NCBI RefSeq assembly: GCF_001854805.1
Contig: NZ_MBLO01000271.1
Span: 42,402 to 106,401, forward strand
Direction of reading: 5' to 3'
DNA length: 64,000 nucleotides
From: Pseudofrankia coriaricola
Lineage (GTDB): Bacteria > Actinomycetota > Actinomycetes > Frankiales > Frankiaceae
Under the pieces are notes generated by a model that was not told the origin of the DNA, made no database searches, and worked only from the letters and a program-made list of their open reading frames with translations. Both the position numbers and the translations under genes were made by a program. Below are positions 61,277-64,000 of this stretch, one piece after another (within the stretch, counting starts at the first letter, position 1; each line of letters opens with the position of its first letter).

Positions 61277-62826
61277 CAGTGCTCCTGGTCGATGACGGGT
61301 ACGGCGAGCAGCTCCCTGACGGCGCCAAGGTCGACCTTGCCCGACGGGGTACGCGGCAGCGCGTCCACGACGCGGATCTCGGCCGGCAGCTCGTAGGCGG
61401 CGAGCACGCGGGCCGCGTCAGCCCGCAGCACCTCGACCACCTCCCGCGCGTCGGCGCCCGCCGTCGCGCCGGCAGCGCCGCCGGTGGCCGTTCGCAGTTC
61501 GACGGCCGCGACGGGAACGGCGCCCAGCCGCGGGTCGGGCCGGGCGACGACAGCGGCACCCCGCACCCGCGGATCACGCTCCAGCACGACCCGGACGTCA
61601 TCCGGGCGGATCTTGAAACCGCCGCGGATGATCGCCTGGTCAGCCCGGCCCAGGATCCACAGGAAGCCGTCGGCGTCGAGCCGGGCGAGGTCGGTGGTCC
61701 GCACCCAGCCCGCGCCGTCGCCGAACTGGTGCGCGCGGACCTCGAGCAGTCCCTCCGCGCCCGCCGGCAGCGGCTCGAAGGTCTCCGCGTCGACGACGCG
61801 CAGCTCGCAGCCGGCGTGCGCCCGCCCGACGCTGCCCCGCTTCGCCGCCCCGTACTTCCGGTGGTCGGCCAGGTTCCAGCCCGCCACGCCGCCGCCGAAC
61901 TCGGTCGCCGCGTACGAGACCAGCACCGGCACGCCGTACTTCGCCTCGAAGGCGTCCGCGTCGTCCGGAGACAGCGGGGCGGTACCCGAAATCACCGAAC
62001 GGACGCTGGCGAAGACCGCCGGGTCGAGATCGGCCTCCAGCACCATCCGCAGCGCCGCCGGGACGAGGCTGATCGTGCGCGGCCGGTGCCTGCGCACCGC
62101 GTCCGCCCATGGGTCGAGCGCGAACCGTTCCAGCAGGCACAGCGCGCGGCCGTCGTAGAGACACTGCAGGACCCGGAACAGGCCGCCCATGTGCACCAGC
62201 GGCGCGTTCACGATCGCGACACCCGACCGCAGCCGAGGGGTGTCGTCCTGGTTGGACTCGTAGTGCTTGGCGCCGACGAGTCCGCGGGTGAGCATCTCGT
62301 AACCCAGCGGGATCCGCTTCGGCGGCCCGGTCGTACCGCTGGTCAGCATCTCCACAGCGACCTCTGGCCGCGGCACGCCCAGGTCGTCGGGGAGTCCGCC
62401 CGTCGCGCTGACCGGCTCGCCAAGGTCGGTCGTCGTGAGCACCAGCCCGGTCACGGCACCGTCGGCACGGCCGGCGAAGGTGGCGATGTCGTCCGGTGTG
62501 CCGGCGAGGATCGGCAGGCCGAGGCCGGCGAGGTCGGCACGGACACGGTCTACGCCGCGGCTCGGGTTGATGGTGACGACGCAGGCCCCGGCACGCAGCA
62601 GGCCGACAAGAAGGCCGACGTGCGCCGGCCGGTTGCGCAGCAGGACCCCGACCCGGGTGCCCGGCCTGGGAACGTGGGCGGCGACCGCCTCGGCGGTCAC
62701 CGCGAGCTGGCCCCAGGTGCGCCACTCACCGTGGAACTCCAGGAACGGCGCGCCCGGGTCGAGGACAAGGGTGTCGGCGATCCGGTTGGACAGCGTGGCC
62801 CGGTCAGTCCTCTCGCTGGGGGTCAC
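61276..62826 (-). CDS. Acyl-CoA ligase (AMP-forming)
   Basis: A 516-aa ANL-family enzyme that activates a carboxylic acid to its CoA ester via an acyl-adenylate. Motifs: P-loop-like MLTSGTTGPPKRIPL (~170; the usual Lys is kept), ISLVPAALRMVLE, LVSYAATEFGG (A5), TTDLARLDADGFLWILGRADQAI (A7/A8, in segments), GGFKIRPDDV and the catalytic A10 Lys in RTPSGKVDL. The start is the GTG at 62826, with GAGG 5 nt upstream; the longer frame to 63159 overlaps the upstream gene. It lies between two acyl-CoA dehydrogenase genes, so it likely feeds them. Confidence 0.92.
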   Translation of the reverse strand: MTPSERTDRATLSNRIADTLVLDPGAPFLEFHGEWRTWGQLAVTAEAVAAHVPRPGTRVGVLLRNRPAHVGLLVGLLRAGACVVTINPSRGVDRVRADLAGLGLPILAGTPDDIATFAGRADGAVTGLVLTTTDLGEPVSATGGLPDDLGVPRPEVAVEMLTSGTTGPPKRIPLGYEMLTRGLVGAKHYESNQDDTPRLRSGVAIVNAPLVHMGGLFRVLQCLYDGRALCLLERFALDPWADAVRRHRPRTISLVPAALRMVLEADLDPAVFASVRSVISGTAPLSPDDADAFEAKYGVPVLVSYAATEFGGGVAGWNLADHRKYGAAKRGSVGRAHAGCELRVVDAETFEPLPAGAEGLLEVRAHQFGDGAGWVRTTDLARLDADGFLWILGRADQAIIRGGFKIRPDDVRVVLERDPRVRGAAVVARPDPRLGAVPVAAVELRTATGGAAGATAGADAREVVEVLRADAARVLAAYELPAEIRVVDALPRTPSGKVDLGAVRELLAVPVIDQEH

Positions 62827-62905
62827 CGCGACCTCGCCTGGCACTCGGGCCCAGGGCCGGCCTTGACCTCGGCCACGCCGATCGGGTCTCGCGGACGTGT
62901 GGAGA

Positions 62906-63949
62906 TCATGCACTCGCCGCCTTCGTTGTCCTGCCGGCCCTGTTCGCGGCCTCCGTGGTCTCCGTGGCCTCCGCCGCGAGCGCGCCAGCCAGCGCGAGCG
63001 CGTGGTCGCCCGCGGAGCCGAAGCCCTGCTCCAGCACCCACGCCCGCTTGAGGAAGTAGTGCGGAAGCATCTCCCAGGTGAAGCCCATGCCACCGAGCAC
63101 CTGGACCGCGGTCCGGCCGTTGCCGATGCCCGCCTCGCCCGCCAGGAGCTTCGCGGCACTCGCGGCGCGCACAGCGTCCCCGGCGCGCGGATCGTCGATC
63201 ATCGCGGCGGCGGCGTAGGTCGCGCTGCGGGCAAGCGCGACCCGCACGTACATGTCGGCGAGCAGGTGCTTCACGGCCTGGAACGAGCCGATGGGCACGC
63301 CGAACTGCTTGCGCCCGGCCGCGTAGCCCGCCGCTGTGTCCAGCGCCCCCTGCGCGACACCGGTCAGCAGCGCGGCGGACAGCGTCGTACCGAGCAGCCG
63401 CAGCCGCGCGGCCTCCCGCGCACCACCGATCGCCGTGCCGGCGGGCAGCGTCTCGAACACCGCCGTGGGCGTCAACGGGTCGAACGGCTCCCCGGCGACG
63501 GAGACCGGCAGGTCGGCCGTCTCGACCCGCTCGACGCGGTCCGGGTACAGCGCGATCAGCACATCGCTCTCCCCCGCGTGCTCGACGGCGACGGGACCGA
63601 CGGGCAGGCCAGGCTCGACGCGCACCCCCGCCACCCGGACCTCCCCGTCACCAGCACCGGCCACGAGGGGGGCGGCGATCGTCGACCACAGCAACGGCCC
63701 CACGCACAGGTACCGGCCGAGCTCCTCGAAGGCGATGGCGACCTCGGCGGCGCCGCCGGGCGCCGCGCCGCCGGTCTCGTCGGGGACCAGCATGCCGAGC
63801 ACGCCGATACCCACCAGCTCCGACCAGGCCGCGGCGTCCGCCGGCTTGCCCTCGCGCGACGCGGCTGCCGCCACGTCCGAATGCCCCTTGCAGAACGACA
63901 CGACAGTGTCGCGCAGGGCAAGCTGCTCGTCACTGAGACGGAAGTCCAT
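62906..63949 (-). CDS. Acyl-CoA dehydrogenase (FadE-type), small subunit
   Basis: A 347-aa protein of the acyl-CoA dehydrogenase fold: DFRLSDEQLALRDTVVSF at the N-terminus, LVGIGVLGMLVPDETGG, VAIAFEELGRYL, and the C-terminal helical domain with GRKQFGVPIGSFQAVKHLLADMYV (in segments) and AVQVLGGMGFTWEMLPHYFLKRAW (in segments). It is shorter and less conserved in the flavin-binding middle part, as in the partner subunit of two-subunit FadE enzymes. The catalytic base position is not obvious. The start is the ATG at 63949, with AGAGGGAGG 8 nt upstream. It is the first gene of the operon. Confidence 0.9.
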   Translation of the reverse strand: MDFRLSDEQLALRDTVVSFCKGHSDVAAAASREGKPADAAAWSELVGIGVLGMLVPDETGGAAPGGAAEVAIAFEELGRYLCVGPLLWSTIAAPLVAGAGDGEVRVAGVRVEPGLPVGPVAVEHAGESDVLIALYPDRVERVETADLPVSVAGEPFDPLTPTAVFETLPAGTAIGGAREAARLRLLGTTLSAALLTGVAQGALDTAAGYAAGRKQFGVPIGSFQAVKHLLADMYVRVALARSATYAAAAMIDDPRAGDAVRAASAAKLLAGEAGIGNGRTAVQVLGGMGFTWEMLPHYFLKRAWVLEQGFGSAGDHALALAGALAAEATETTEAANRAGRTTKAASA

Positions 63950-64000
63950 ACGTGACGCCTCCCTCTGCCTCGCTAGGGTCGACCGCACGCGGCTCGCTGG

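Noticed and set aside
1..64000. tRNA or rRNA genes, insertion sequences, integrases
   Set aside because: No cloverleaf with a conserved T-loop, no rRNA-like block and no transposase or integrase motif was found by reading; a tRNAscan/ISfinder run could still reveal one.

Overview
The window is high-GC actinobacterial DNA, with many GTG starts and GAGG-type ribosome binding sites. The gene content (a PfaA/PfaD-like secondary-lipid synthase, a WD40 Ser/Thr kinase, acyl-CoA dehydrogenase/ligase operons, flavin-dependent monooxygenases, CbtAB) points to Frankia or a relative. That assignment is inference; no rRNA or other taxonomic marker is present.

Layout. 1-8.5 kb (minus): a giant secondary-lipid/polyketide synthase with two tandem PfaD-like FMN domains fused to KS-AT-ACP-KR, followed 3 nt later by a second ketosynthase protein that runs off the window. 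8.5-12.2 kb: about 3.7 kb without a recognisable gene, but with operator-like palindromes. 12.2-15.8 kb: a Tat-exported cholesterol-oxidase-like GMC enzyme and a GAF-EAL protein followed by an 18-bp tandem repeat. 15.9-18.5 kb: an NCS2-type permease and a biuret-hydrolase-like cysteine hydrolase. 18.9-22.9 kb: a frameshifted crotonase remnant and an nrdAB ribonucleotide reductase pair. 23.0-26.1 kb: a two-component flavin monooxygenase system (NtaA/SnaA/DszA-type oxygenase, GntR regulator, flavin reductase) in which an identical palindrome precedes both enzyme genes. 26.2-27.6 kb: a cobalamin riboswitch in front of cbtB-cbtA.

27.9-39.1 kb is a patchwork of intact single genes (a large DUF-type protein, flavin reductase, DapB-like dehydrogenase, ankyrin protein, IPP isomerase, AraC/VOC pair) set among truncated or frameshifted remnants: TetR twice, MMPL, SpoIIE phosphatase, LuxR, permease, kinase and a duplicated VOC fragment. 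39.1-49.4 kb holds a VOC protein, a CobW-type GTPase, a 1746-aa kinase with three predicted seven-bladed WD40 propellers, and a prolyl oligopeptidase. 49.5-59.9 kb holds cyanase, a divergent TetR/MFS-exporter pair, an alpha/beta hydrolase, a divergent NDH-2-like/XRE pair, an aldo-keto reductase, an ABC-F ATPase and an EthD-like protein. 60.0-64.0 kb (minus) is an operon of acyl-CoA dehydrogenase, acyl-CoA ligase and acyl-CoA dehydrogenase, resembling the two-subunit dehydrogenases of steroid or branched acyl-CoA breakdown.

The most interesting points are the tandem-PfaD lipid synthase with a double palindrome upstream, the TGATATATCA regulon, the riboswitch-controlled cobalt importer, the triple-propeller kinase and the concentration of gene fragments. 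All functions are inferred from sequence reading alone.
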